From positions 1,488,001 to 1,552,000 of the forward strand of contig OZ243096.1 of assembly GCA_965212165.1 (NCBI GenBank): DNA of 64,000 bases, in the 5' to 3' direction. The notes below the pieces were generated by a model, which had not been told where the DNA came from, did not search any database, and worked only from the letters and a program-made list of their open reading frames with translations. The stretch is from RHLJ01 sp965212165. GTDB taxonomy: Bacteria > Bacteroidota > Rhodothermia > Balneolales > Balneolaceae. This document shows, one piece after another, positions 43,372 to 52,736 of the stretch (the first letter of the stretch is position 1; every line of letters starts with the position of its first letter). A program made the translations under genes and the position numbers.

Positions 43372-46300
43372 ATGCAATTTCATATCACCATAGTACTTCT
43401 TCTCTTATCGAGTTCTGTATGGGCTCAAAATTTTGAAGATGGTTTTTCAGATGGAGATTTTACTACTAATCCAATATGGTCGGGTGCGGATAGCAATTTT
43501 GTAGTATTTGATCTAGACGGAAATAAATTATTGAGATTAAATGACAACGAAGCTGGTAGTTCGTATCTCTCAACCATTTCAACAAATATAATAGGGGATT
43601 GGGAGTTTTTTATTCAGATTGATGGCTCTACTCCATCAAATGGGAATAAGGCAGAAATATACCTAATGAGTGATATTGCTGATGTATCTGGACCTGTAAA
43701 TGGTTATGCAGTAAGAATTGGTCAATCAGGAGATGATATTTTCAAAATTGTTCGGCTTGATGCAGGTATTCAGACATCAATACTTGAAGATACTACAATA
43801 TTTGATGCTGGGGGATCCTATCGAATAAAAGTAAATAGAAATAGTGTTGGAAGGTGGACTCTGGAAGTTGGGGAAGGATACAATGGTGAACTTAAAGACT
43901 CTGGTATATCAGTAACTGATAATACCTATAACTCCTCTTCATTCTTTGGTGTTTCTGTTACATACACTAGTACAAGAGTTGATGATTATTATTTAGACTT
44001 TAAAATTGATCCTCCTCAAGTGATTATTGATCCGTTTGTTATTGATCATTTTTCAATATTCAGTGATAAAGAAATTGATATCTCTTTTACGAGGGATATA
44101 AACTTTGAATCAGTTGCTTCAACTGATTTTTTGCTGAATGGAATCTTCAACCCAGAATCTTTTTCAAGCCTGGGTTCTAACGGGCTAAGGGTGACTTTTA
44201 CAAAAGCTTTCACCAGTGGAATAAATGAACTTTTCGTATCAGGAATAAAGTCTTCAGTAAATGACACAGTATTAAGTGATACTACCTTAACTTTTTTCTT
44301 ATTTGATGATTTTGAATCTGGGGATATACTTATAAATGAGTTTTTAAAAGATCCACCTACTGGCTCAGGAATTTCTGAATATATAGAACTCAAGAACACG
44401 ACTTCAAAATATCTGAATCTAAAAGATTGGGAAATTGGTGACAATAATACTTTAGTCAGAATATCAGCAGAAGATGTCGTTTTGCTACCTGACAGCTTAA
44501 TAGTAGTTACATCAAATCCAGGGGTACTTTTCACTAATTTTGGTGAGGGAGTTTATATTGATGTATCTCTTCCTGCACTAAACAATACTACAGATCAAAT
44601 CAGGTTATTTGATGGAAATGGTATACTGATTGACTCTTTAGAATATACCACTGATTGGGGTGGGGTAGATATTGCTTTGGAAAGGAGATCAGAAAAAGTA
44701 AAATCAACCATTCAAGCAAATTGGGGAGACTCACCAAATGCTATTGGTACACCAGGAAATGAAAATGAGGTAGAGGTAGATCGTACTGCTCCATATATAA
44801 TTGATGCTTTCATTCTTTCGGATTCTAAAATTGGAATTGTATTTGATGCCTTACCCATTGAACCAGAAGTATCAGATTTAAATAACTATACATTACTGCC
44901 AGAAATCGAAATCTCAGAAGTAACTACATCTGAGGATACAGTTATTATTCAGACAGTCAACCCATTTAATGATGGTCAAAGAATAGAAATTACAATTCGA
45001 AATCAGCAGGATATTTTTGGAAATGTTCAATCTAAACAATCAATATTTGTTACTTATGTTCAAATACAGTCTGCAATTCAAGGAGAAGTGGTTGTAAATG
45101 AAATTTTATATCGAAGGAAAGATGAACTTTCACCTGAGTTTGTTGAATTATATAATCATTCCGATAAGAATTTCGATCTTTCAGGGTGGTCTTTTAGAGA
45201 TGCATCTTCGAATAAGGTAACAATCCCTTTCAATACCTTTTTGCGAGCGGGAGATTTTCTTGTCCTTACAGATCGTGAGGATTTTGCTAAAAGTCTAGAT
45301 AATGCAATTTATATATCATCCTTTCCTTCTTTAAATGATAGTGGAGATCAGATAATTATTAAAAATAATGATGAGATAACTATGGATAGTTTATTTTATG
45401 AATCTTCATGGGGAGGAAACTTTGCTGGTGTATCTGTAGAAAGAAAAGATCCATTGCGCGCTTCAAATGACGCTAAAAATTGGAAAACTAGTACCTCTCA
45501 ATCTGGATATACACCAGGAGATCAAAGTTCAGTTTTTGAAGAAGATATCAAACCTCCAGTAATTATTTTCGCTACTCAAGTTGGAAAAGTTGTAAAGATT
45601 ATTTTTTCAGAATTTGTAAACACAAATGAGGAGACTGTTTATAAAGTGAATGGTAATGTTGTTGAACTATTATCAATAAATAAAAATATGGCGATCATTG
45701 AATGGAATCCTGAACCAGATATGAAGAATAGAAATTCGAAAAAAAGTAGCGATGTTTATGTATTCAATATCACTGATGTAAAAGGAAATATAGCTGATGA
45801 GGTTTCTTCTCTCATAACGTATCCCATTAGTAAAGGCTCAATTGTGATAAATGAAATCATGTACGATCCTTTAGCAGATTCTGAGGATAATTTACCCGAC
45901 CAAACCGAATATGTAGAGTTATACAACCGTAGTTCTTCTGCTATCTCATTAGAAGGAATAACTTTGCATGATGCTCCAGATGAAGACAATGAGATCAGAA
46001 TATTAGAACCAGTTTCATCTCAGAATAAATGGATTGCACCAAATGACTATTTCTTGATTTATTCAGAAGATGAGGGGGAGATTTTTTCAGAAAGTAAAAT
46101 CGCTCGATACTTTAGTATGGAGGAAGAATCGGATCAATTTACTATGCAAATCGATCGATCAAGCTTAAGCTTATCATCATCTGGAGATGCCATCTACCTT
46201 GCTGACGTTACAGGAGTGATAATTGACTCTGTTCATTTTGATGAGAATTGGCAGAATCCTAATGTATTTGATACCGATGGGATAGCTTTAGAGCGAATTA

Positions 46301-46734
46301 ATCCAGAAGGTGAAAGCAATTCTGAAAATAATTGGAGTTCTAGTACGAATGTAAGTGGAGGGACTCCAAATATTCAGAATACAATTTTTCAAAAGCCAGG
46401 TATTCTACCAGAATCATCAGGAATTAGTTTTTCACCAAATCCATTTTCACCAGATGGGGACGGATTTGATGATAATCTCTTCATTAATTACAAACTGGAT
46501 GCACCTGACTATCTATTACGGGTCAGAATATTTGATCGTTATGGTCGCGAAGTAAGAAAACTAATAGATGGGCAACAAGCAGGTTTTGAAGGTGCGCTTC
46601 TTTGGGATGGACTAAATGATGATCAAAATAAAAACCGAGTGGGAATTTATATTATTCTTTTTGAAGCGTATAACAGTGCGAATGGAAGTGATAGAATATT
46701 TAAAGATACGGTCGTACTAGCGCGAATGTTTTAA
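43372..46734 (+). CDS. Giant secreted lamin-tail protein with gliding-type C-terminus
   Basis: 1120 residues with a short signal peptide (cleavage near VWAQ). An N-terminal concanavalin-like region (about 20-210) is followed by Ig-like segments alternating with at least three lamin-tail domains (ILINEFLKDPPTGSGISEYIEL, VVVNEILYRRKDELSPEFVEL, IVINEIMYDPLADSEDN). The C-terminus (SPNPFSPDGDGFDDNLFINYKL, RIFDRYGREVRKL) is of the gliding-motility/FlgD-like type rather than the YPNPFNP type. The likely place is the cell surface, exported by T9SS. Lamin-tail domains are thought to bind polymers or membranes. It is preceded by the hairpin region at 43231-43304. Confidence 0.88.
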   Translation: MQFHITIVLLLLSSSVWAQNFEDGFSDGDFTTNPIWSGADSNFVVFDLDGNKLLRLNDNEAGSSYLSTISTNIIGDWEFFIQIDGSTPSNGNKAEIYLMSDIADVSGPVNGYAVRIGQSGDDIFKIVRLDAGIQTSILEDTTIFDAGGSYRIKVNRNSVGRWTLEVGEGYNGELKDSGISVTDNTYNSSSFFGVSVTYTSTRVDDYYLDFKIDPPQVIIDPFVIDHFSIFSDKEIDISFTRDINFESVASTDFLLNGIFNPESFSSLGSNGLRVTFTKAFTSGINELFVSGIKSSVNDTVLSDTTLTFFLFDDFESGDILINEFLKDPPTGSGISEYIELKNTTSKYLNLKDWEIGDNNTLVRISAEDVVLLPDSLIVVTSNPGVLFTNFGEGVYIDVSLPALNNTTDQIRLFDGNGILIDSLEYTTDWGGVDIALERRSEKVKSTIQANWGDSPNAIGTPGNENEVEVDRTAPYIIDAFILSDSKIGIVFDALPIEPEVSDLNNYTLLPEIEISEVTTSEDTVIIQTVNPFNDGQRIEITIRNQQDIFGNVQSKQSIFVTYVQIQSAIQGEVVVNEILYRRKDELSPEFVELYNHSDKNFDLSGWSFRDASSNKVTIPFNTFLRAGDFLVLTDREDFAKSLDNAIYISSFPSLNDSGDQIIIKNNDEITMDSLFYESSWGGNFAGVSVERKDPLRASNDAKNWKTSTSQSGYTPGDQSSVFEEDIKPPVIIFATQVGKVVKIIFSEFVNTNEETVYKVNGNVVELLSINKNMAIIEWNPEPDMKNRNSKKSSDVYVFNITDVKGNIADEVSSLITYPISKGSIVINEIMYDPLADSEDNLPDQTEYVELYNRSSSAISLEGITLHDAPDEDNEIRILEPVSSQNKWIAPNDYFLIYSEDEGEIFSESKIARYFSMEEESDQFTMQIDRSSLSLSSSGDAIYLADVTGVIIDSVHFDENWQNPNVFDTDGIALERINPEGESNSENNWSSSTNVSGGTPNIQNTIFQKPGILPESSGISFSPNPFSPDGDGFDDNLFINYKLDAPDYLLRVRIFDRYGREVRKLIDGQQAGFEGALLWDGLNDDQNKNRVGIYIILFEAYNSANGSDRIFKDTVVLARMF

Positions 46735-46754
46735 TTACTGATTTTAAAGAATAA

Positions 46755-46783
46755 AAAAGGGTGCCAATTATCGACACCCTTTT
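46755..46783. terminator. Bidirectional terminator between convergent genes
   Basis: AAAAGGGTG (46755-46763) pairs with CACCCTTTT (46775-46783) around 11 bases. A and T runs flank the stem on both sides, so it can serve the lamin-tail gene and the FadL-like gene. Confidence 0.85.
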
Positions 46784-46792
46784 AATATTTAT

Positions 46793-48100
46793 CTAGTCTA
46801 AAGAATAGGTAATGCCAACCATTATAAGACTGGTAGTCATTTTATAAGAAATTTCACTTCCAGGAATTGCACCATAAGGAGGGTAATTGGCAATGAACAT
46901 CGGATTGTAGAGTTGTCCCGTTGTTTCTCCTGCACTTGTTCCAAAATGATATAATGCATCGATTCCAAGAGCATCTGTTAGTTGAAAACTTGTTCCAACT
47001 TGAAATGCGTGCTTGATAACAGCTGTTGCCGGCACATTGAAAAACGCAACATCGCTTTCTATTGGATTTTCACTAAATGTATATCCAAATCTAATAGGGA
47101 GCATTTCAAAGCCTTTGTACTGAATACCTGCAGAGATTACTGAAATACTTTTCCACCCAAAGCCGGAAACAGAGGCAGTTGGAGTCCAACCAGTTTTTGA
47201 AAACCCTTCGGTGTTTTCATAATCTATGTAGCGATAATCTACAGCTATATCCATTGTTGAATTTGAATACCCTGTTCCTAGAGATATAATTGCAGGATAA
47301 TCCATTGTAAAAGTATTTGTACCCGTTGTGTTATCTAGATAGGTATTATCGAATTCAAAATCGCTGAATTTTTGTGAAGTTTTAAAAGAAGCACCAAAAT
47401 TTAAACCAGATTCAAGAGCATATAGAATCCCAACTTGTCCGCCAAATCCTGAACTAGTGGCAACATCTGTAGATGGGTAGCCAGCTGCACCTGGATTTGC
47501 GGTAGGATTAGGAGCTAACTCAAGTGTAGCCATATCAAATGTTGGTTCAATACCAATAGATAGTTGATCATTAACTTTATATGAATAGGTAGCACCAATT
47601 TGAAGAAGAGTATAATTGGATTCAATTCTGCCAAAACCACCCATACTTTGTGGCATATTTATGGGATTTGTCGTGCTTTCCGGAAAAGTTACTCCAAAGC
47701 CACTTATTCCAAATAAAGAGATACCAAAAGTATGTTTACTATCTGGTTTAGCAAATACAACAGCTAGTGATGGCATTGCAGATGCACCTCGGTCATCTTT
47801 TGTAGTCCCACTTACAAATGCGCCAGTTGGATTACCAAGATTATCAAAAACAGGTACAGTTGAACTAAGTTCGGGTGAAGAAAAGAACATTCCGACATCG
47901 AGTTTTATAATTGTATTGTCAAATCCCGAAATACTTGCAGGATTCCATTGTAAGGCTCCAGAAATATCGATTGGATTAGCTGTAGCTGCTCCACCCATCG
48001 ACATATTAGCTGAACCAACTCCTTGCATTACATGGCCAACTTGAGCAGTCGTAGTGCCTGTTAGAAGAAGAAAAACGATAATTAAAGAAAAGGTTTTCAT
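46793..48100 (-). CDS. OmpP1/FadL/TodX family outer membrane transporter
   Basis: 435 residues with a signal peptide (cleavage near TTAQV). The N-terminal hatch region contains GVGSANMSMGGAATANPIDISGALQWNPA, which is the family hallmark (NPA). The remainder is a beta-barrel with alternating hydrophobic residues and a terminal aromatic-type strand (LIMVGITYSLD). The family imports long-chain fatty acids or aromatic hydrocarbons by diffusion across the outer membrane. The substrate here is not known. It is a single-gene unit ending at the bidirectional terminator. Confidence 0.92.
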   Translation of the reverse strand: MKTFSLIIVFLLLTGTTTAQVGHVMQGVGSANMSMGGAATANPIDISGALQWNPASISGFDNTIIKLDVGMFFSSPELSSTVPVFDNLGNPTGAFVSGTTKDDRGASAMPSLAVVFAKPDSKHTFGISLFGISGFGVTFPESTTNPINMPQSMGGFGRIESNYTLLQIGATYSYKVNDQLSIGIEPTFDMATLELAPNPTANPGAAGYPSTDVATSSGFGGQVGILYALESGLNFGASFKTSQKFSDFEFDNTYLDNTTGTNTFTMDYPAIISLGTGYSNSTMDIAVDYRYIDYENTEGFSKTGWTPTASVSGFGWKSISVISAGIQYKGFEMLPIRFGYTFSENPIESDVAFFNVPATAVIKHAFQVGTSFQLTDALGIDALYHFGTSAGETTGQLYNPMFIANYPPYGAIPGSEISYKMTTSLIMVGITYSLD

Positions 48101-48146
48101 GATTTTGGTTATTTGTTATGATTTTTTGATCAATTAATTTGATTCA

Positions 48147-48178
48147 TAAAAAAAGCCCGCAGTTCTATACCACAGGCT
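48147..48178 (-). terminator. Terminator of the sulfur mini-operon
   Basis: On the minus strand AGCCTGTGGT (48178-48169) pairs with ACTGCGGGCT (48163-48154) with three G-T pairs, loop ATAGA, followed by a T run at 48153-48147. It lies 35 bases after the DsrE-like stop codon. Confidence 0.8.
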
Positions 48179-48212
48179 ATTAGATGTCAACTAGAGATTT
48201 TGTTCGAAATGG

Positions 48213-48725
48213 TCAGGTAAAAATAATTTCAGCACCTGCTGATTTTTCATAGAAATCACCTACTGTTATTATTTCATCAACGTATTCGCAGAAGTCGTCT
48301 TTATCGAGATGAAACATATCTACAGTTGCTTTACAGACATAAATTTCTGCTCCTGTATCATGAATCATTTCTAAAAACTCGCGAACTGGAGGAATGTCTA
48401 GTTTCTCCATCTCGTCTTTCATTTTATGTGTTGCAAACGACGACATTCCAGGCAGTCCTCCAATCATAGTTGGAATATGCATTGCAGGATTACCAACAGT
48501 AGCTACTTTTAAATTATCCATTCGTTTGTCAATAACTGCATCAAGCCCAAAAAAGGTAAAGAATAAAGTAGCTTCTATGCCTTCCATACGGGCACCATTG
48601 GCCATGATTAGACCCGGATACACTCCTTCAAGCGATCCTTTCGAAATGATGATGGATACTTTTTCGATTGGTTTTGGAGGCGTTTCAATAACGTCGGTTT
48701 CGTAAGCATTTACATTAGTTTTCAT
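48213..48725 (-). CDS. DsrE/DsrF-like sulfur-transfer family protein
   Basis: 170 residues from the ATG at 48725, which has AGGAGA about 8 bases upstream. A longer open frame to 48896 would overlap the DsrC/TusE gene and is rejected. The protein has the DsrE fold pattern (VSIIISKGSLEGVYPGLIMANGAR, ATLFFTFFGLDAVIDKR, GAEIYVCKATVDMF). It carries a Cys in the position typical of the sulfurtransferase site (IYVCKATVDM). DsrE-type proteins accept and pass persulfide sulfur to DsrC or TusA carriers. It is the last gene of the three-gene operon. Confidence 0.88.
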   Translation of the reverse strand: MKTNVNAYETDVIETPPKPIEKVSIIISKGSLEGVYPGLIMANGARMEGIEATLFFTFFGLDAVIDKRMDNLKVATVGNPAMHIPTMIGGLPGMSSFATHKMKDEMEKLDIPPVREFLEMIHDTGAEIYVCKATVDMFHLDKDDFCEYVDEIITVGDFYEKSAGAEIIFT

Positions 48726-48738
48726 GATAATCTCCTGG

Positions 48739-49056
48739 TTAGATACATCCTTTTGGTTTTGGTAATCCAGCAATTTTTGCCGCCTTCTTAGCTGGTCCTT
48801 TAGGGAATAATTGATATAATTCTTTGGTTGAAACTCCGCTTTGCTTAGTAAGTTTACGAATAGATGGTGCGTCACCATTTTTTTCATATTCATCACGTAT
48901 ATAGTTTATCACTACCCAATGGCGATCATTTAAATCACCCACTTCACAGGTATATGCTAATTGTTGGGCTAGGTCAGCAGTCCAATCTTCCCTATTGGCC
49001 AAATGGCCATCTTTATCGAATGCTAGTTTTGTAAGATCTACAGTTAAGGTTTCCAT
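48739..49056 (-). CDS. DsrC/TusE-family sulfur carrier protein
   Basis: 105 residues. The DsrC/TusE family ends in a flexible arm with a penultimate Cys; here the end is GLPKPKGCI, giving Cys104. The second Cys found 11 residues earlier in true DsrC is replaced by Ala93, so it is of the one-Cys TusE-like type. ALAYTCEVGDLNDRHWVVINYIRDEY and APSIRKLTKQSGVSTKELYQLFP also match. It should carry a persulfide and interact with the neighbouring DsrE-like protein. Three or more tus genes of tRNA 2-thiolation are not present here. Confidence 0.92.
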   Translation of the reverse strand: METLTVDLTKLAFDKDGHLANREDWTADLAQQLAYTCEVGDLNDRHWVVINYIRDEYEKNGDAPSIRKLTKQSGVSTKELYQLFPKGPAKKAAKIAGLPKPKGCI

Positions 49057-49091
49057 AATTACCTCGATTATTTATTATTAGAAATTCATGT

Positions 49092-50348
49092 TTAGGCTGG
49101 TTCCAGTTCTTCAACTTCTGGTATATACTTTCCGCGCATACTCATATGTGGTTCCATCGGAAGGTCTTTTCCTTTGATAAGTATATTCCAGTAGAACCAA
49201 CGGAATCCAACTTTCCCTAAATGGTTCATACGGGTTTCTTTGAGTAGAGTGAATGGTCCAACACCTGGGACTGGAAATTTGCCAGGTAATGGTTCTGTTT
49301 CATAATTAAAATCAATTAGAAGACCTTTACCATCTCCAGATTCAATAAAGCAATTGGCATGACCATCAAATGAGGCTTCCAAAGGTTTTCCTTCGATAGC
49401 AGAAAGAATATTTTCAATTAAAATATCTGCCTCGAAGTGGGCAACAGAACCTGCTTTTGACGAAGGTAAATTAGTAGCATCTCCGATCACAAAAACATTT
49501 TCCCAGCTATCTGATTGTAAGGTGTGTTTATTGGTAGGTATGAAATTCAATTCATCACCCATCTCGCTTCGTTCAATAGCTTTGATACCCATATTGGTTG
49601 GTATAGAGACTAGAAGATCGAATTCTACTTCTTGTTCGTCCCAAGAGACAATTTTTTTATCCTCGTTATCAACTCTTCCAATACTAAAGTCAGTAACTAT
49701 ATTAATGCCTTTTTTTTCCATAAAATTACCTAGTTCTTGGGCAGCAATGGGTTTTGTAAATGCGGCATCAAGAGGGGTAACCAAAGTAATATCTACTTTA
49801 TCTCGAATATTTCGTTTTTTGAAGTAATCATCTGCTAGAAATATGAATTCGAGTGGAGCAACAGGACATTTAATCGGCATTTCGGCAATATTCAAAACCA
49901 ATTTGCCACCTTCCCAATTTTTGAGATAATCAGCTAATGCAACAGCACCTTCCACTGTATAAAAATCGAAGATTTCCTTATGCCATAGCTCATCAGTCAT
50001 TCCTTCAATTTCGTCAGGTCTAATTTCAGTACCAGTTGCTACAATCAGAAAGGTATATTCTAATACCTCACCATTCTCTAATAGTACTTTGTTTTCATCC
50101 GGCACAATTCGATCGATATCTGATATGATAACCCGAGCATTTTTAGGGAAGAATTGTTTTTTTGGTTTTTCGACATCAGATTTTTCATAAATGCCAAATG
50201 GGATAAAAAGAAAACCAGGTTGGTAATAATGAGTTTCTTCCTTGTCTACAATCACAAGCTCCCATTCATTTGGACTCAATTCTTTATTGAGTTTATTCAG
50301 CATCATAGTTCCAGCAGTTCCAGCTCCAAGAATTACTATTCGTTTCAT
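49092..50348 (-). CDS. Sulfide:quinone oxidoreductase-like flavoprotein
   Basis: 418 residues. A Rossmann FAD motif VILGAGTAGTMM begins the protein, followed by the second ATG-type motif LIVATGTEIRP and the C-terminal GDATNLPSSKAGS. Two Cys are visible, C161 (MPIKCPVAPLEF) and C333 (GHANCFIE), at positions matching the two core redox Cys of SQR. The third Cys of classical SQR is not evident. SQR oxidises sulfide to polysulfur at the membrane and reduces quinone; membrane association would use the C-terminal amphipathic region. It is the first gene of a three-gene operon with DsrC/TusE and DsrE-like genes. Confidence 0.88.
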   Translation of the reverse strand: MKRIVILGAGTAGTMMLNKLNKELSPNEWELVIVDKEETHYYQPGFLFIPFGIYEKSDVEKPKKQFFPKNARVIISDIDRIVPDENKVLLENGEVLEYTFLIVATGTEIRPDEIEGMTDELWHKEIFDFYTVEGAVALADYLKNWEGGKLVLNIAEMPIKCPVAPLEFIFLADDYFKKRNIRDKVDITLVTPLDAAFTKPIAAQELGNFMEKKGINIVTDFSIGRVDNEDKKIVSWDEQEVEFDLLVSIPTNMGIKAIERSEMGDELNFIPTNKHTLQSDSWENVFVIGDATNLPSSKAGSVAHFEADILIENILSAIEGKPLEASFDGHANCFIESGDGKGLLIDFNYETEPLPGKFPVPGVGPFTLLKETRMNHLGKVGFRWFYWNILIKGKDLPMEPHMSMRGKYIPEVEELEPA

Positions 50349-50565
50349 AACAAATACCTCTATTAGTTTAAGATTATGAACTGGTATTGCTGAATTTTAG
50401 AACATATGTATGAATATTCTATGAAGAGAGGGAAAGTACTTCTACATAAATGGGAAAATGGGAATAACCTGTAGTGTTTGCTTCTTATAATTTAACAAAA
50501 GAGTATAGATATGGATAGGAAGTGATTTTAAATAAACCGTTAATCAGGTATATCTATATTAGAAA

Positions 50566-52656
50566 TTAATTTCCCAATTTATAATTTAGTTTAACCCCTA
50601 AAAACCAATTTCTCTCAGCAGCAGGCTGGAAATATCTACCACCAAATGCATTGATGTCATATCCAAGACTGTAACGCTCGTCTAGTAAATTATCTATGCC
50701 GAAATATAAATCTGCTTCAACACCTTTAAAAAATGTAGCTCTGTAACCTATCTTAGTTTGAACAAGATTGAAAGACTCAGAATAAATCGTGTTGTCATCT
50801 CGAAGAGGGATTTCATCTGTGAAGTTGTGAGAGATGTTTCCATACAATCCTGAAGCAGTTTCAATTCTTAGTGAGGTAAATAATGAGTGTGGCGGAATTC
50901 CTGTCATCTCATTTCCTGAAAAGTCACCATTTCTTGTATTGTAATTTTTGAACTCGAACTTGTTTAAAGTGTAAGCTGTATTAACTTGCGCTTTTCTCAA
51001 GAAGCCATCAAAGTTATCAACTAGGATGTAATTTGCACTAATTTCTAATCCTTTCTGGTTGGTTTTACCAGCATTTCTAAATACGAATGTATCTCTAATT
51101 GGATCTGGATTAGCTTGCTGAATAATGGAATTATCTAGTTTAAAGAAGAATGCGACTACGTCGAATCCAAGTCTTCCTTTAAAAGCATTTCCTCGAATAC
51201 CTGCTTCGTAATTAATACCAGTTTCTGCTTCAAGATTTATATTTATGCTTCCTTCATTAGTTCTAACTTCCTCTATTGTTGGTGGGGAAAATCCAGTGCC
51301 AATACTAGCATGAGCCGTAATCCGTGGCGCGATTTTCTTTGCAATTCCGATTCTTGGGATTAGTTGAGGATCAAAATCTTTAATAACTCTACCAGTTACC
51401 CCATTATCATCAATATCAGTTGCAACCAGTCGGTTGATATCATATTTCAAAGAATTGAAGCTAATTCCTGCGGTTATAAACCAATCGTTAGGAAGATCAA
51501 ATTGTGAATTAAGGAAAATAAGACTGGATTGTACTTTTAGTTCGTCATCAAAGTTTAAAGAGTCAGGCTGACCTCCATTATTCTGAAAATTTCTAGACGC
51601 ATAACTAGAAGCCTGCATCTCGGCTCCAAGTGTGAATGTCGTATTGACCTGTCCGATATTAGTATCATAATTGTAAATTGATCGAAAACCACCACTTTTT
51701 CTACTATCAATTTTATAGTCAAAGTTAAATGGATTTTCAAAGTCACTGAATGTTCCAAAAGCAGATGACTCATTTGAGAATCTTTCTGTTATTTCATAAG
51801 TATGTACTATTCCAAATAATAAAGACTCCTGTTTAATGCTTGCATTTTGAACTACACTACCAATCGGACCACCTCGAGCTTGGGTAGGGTCTGTGGTAAA
51901 CTGAGTTTCATTTAACCCACCAGGAATCCCATAATTAAGTTCACTGTAAAGTACATTCGCGGCTAATTTTCGTCCTTTTAAGTATTCAGTCTCTCCAGAA
52001 ATTTCAACAACTCTTCTGTCTAGGAAAGACTGGTCTCGATATCCATCACTTTCAACTTCTGAATATTTGAATGAGATATTTCCGTTCTCGAGCTTATCAT
52101 GATATCCCAAATCATATCTAAAAGTACCAAAAGAACCTACTGTAGTTTGGACAGTTAACTGATCACTTTGAAAAGGGGATGTACTGTCAATCAATAAAAC
52201 TCCACCATTTCCAGCTCCATATAAACTCCCACCTGGACCCTTAATAATTTCAAGTTGTTGCATATTTGAAGGATCGAGAAGATTTAGAAAAGTACTTCCG
52301 GTAGGTTCAGTTATTGGGATATTATTCCAATAGACTTTAATATTTCTAATCCCAAATGGAGAACGGAGAGAACTACCACGAATAGCAATACGATAACTTC
52401 CAGGTGCTCGTTCTTCCATTCTAACTCCAGCTACAGTATTCAATCCGTATACTAATGATGAATTATCAAAACCAGATATAAACTCAGGTCTTATAAAAGA
52501 AATACTACCAGGTGTTTCTAATAAGCTTCGATTGCCCTGAAAACCAATTACAACAATGTCTTCAAGATCAGCTTTAAGCGTATCAATAGATGATTGAGCG
52601 TTTACAATTGGTGAAATAAAAAGGAGACTAAAAAGGAGAATATATTTTTTTATCAT
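50566..52656 (-). CDS. TonB-dependent outer membrane receptor
   Basis: 696 residues with a signal peptide (cleavage near VNAQS). The plug domain (LEDIVVIGFQGNRSLLETPGSIS to IEIIKGPGGSLYGAGNGGVL) is followed by a 22-strand-type barrel ending in the usual aromatic residue (FLGVKLNYKLGN). An N-terminal carboxypeptidase-like extension is absent, so it is not a SusC. Its size and plug resemble siderophore/vitamin receptors (FecA/CirA-like); the substrate is unknown. It stands between the sulfur operon and murI with no obvious partner gene. Confidence 0.93.
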   Translation of the reverse strand: MIKKYILLFSLLFISPIVNAQSSIDTLKADLEDIVVIGFQGNRSLLETPGSISFIRPEFISGFDNSSLVYGLNTVAGVRMEERAPGSYRIAIRGSSLRSPFGIRNIKVYWNNIPITEPTGSTFLNLLDPSNMQQLEIIKGPGGSLYGAGNGGVLLIDSTSPFQSDQLTVQTTVGSFGTFRYDLGYHDKLENGNISFKYSEVESDGYRDQSFLDRRVVEISGETEYLKGRKLAANVLYSELNYGIPGGLNETQFTTDPTQARGGPIGSVVQNASIKQESLLFGIVHTYEITERFSNESSAFGTFSDFENPFNFDYKIDSRKSGGFRSIYNYDTNIGQVNTTFTLGAEMQASSYASRNFQNNGGQPDSLNFDDELKVQSSLIFLNSQFDLPNDWFITAGISFNSLKYDINRLVATDIDDNGVTGRVIKDFDPQLIPRIGIAKKIAPRITAHASIGTGFSPPTIEEVRTNEGSININLEAETGINYEAGIRGNAFKGRLGFDVVAFFFKLDNSIIQQANPDPIRDTFVFRNAGKTNQKGLEISANYILVDNFDGFLRKAQVNTAYTLNKFEFKNYNTRNGDFSGNEMTGIPPHSLFTSLRIETASGLYGNISHNFTDEIPLRDDNTIYSESFNLVQTKIGYRATFFKGVEADLYFGIDNLLDERYSLGYDINAFGGRYFQPAAERNWFLGVKLNYKLGN

Positions 52657-52736
52657 GGGTACAAACTACGAAGGCTTGAATAAAGTTTTAATAAATGAAT
52701 ACATTCCTTTACAAGCGAACGTTCTAATTTTTTTAA

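Noticed and set aside
48726..48896. N-terminal extension of the DsrE-like frame
   Set aside because: It overlaps the DsrC/TusE gene in another frame; the ATG at 48725 has a good ribosome binding site and the family starts there.
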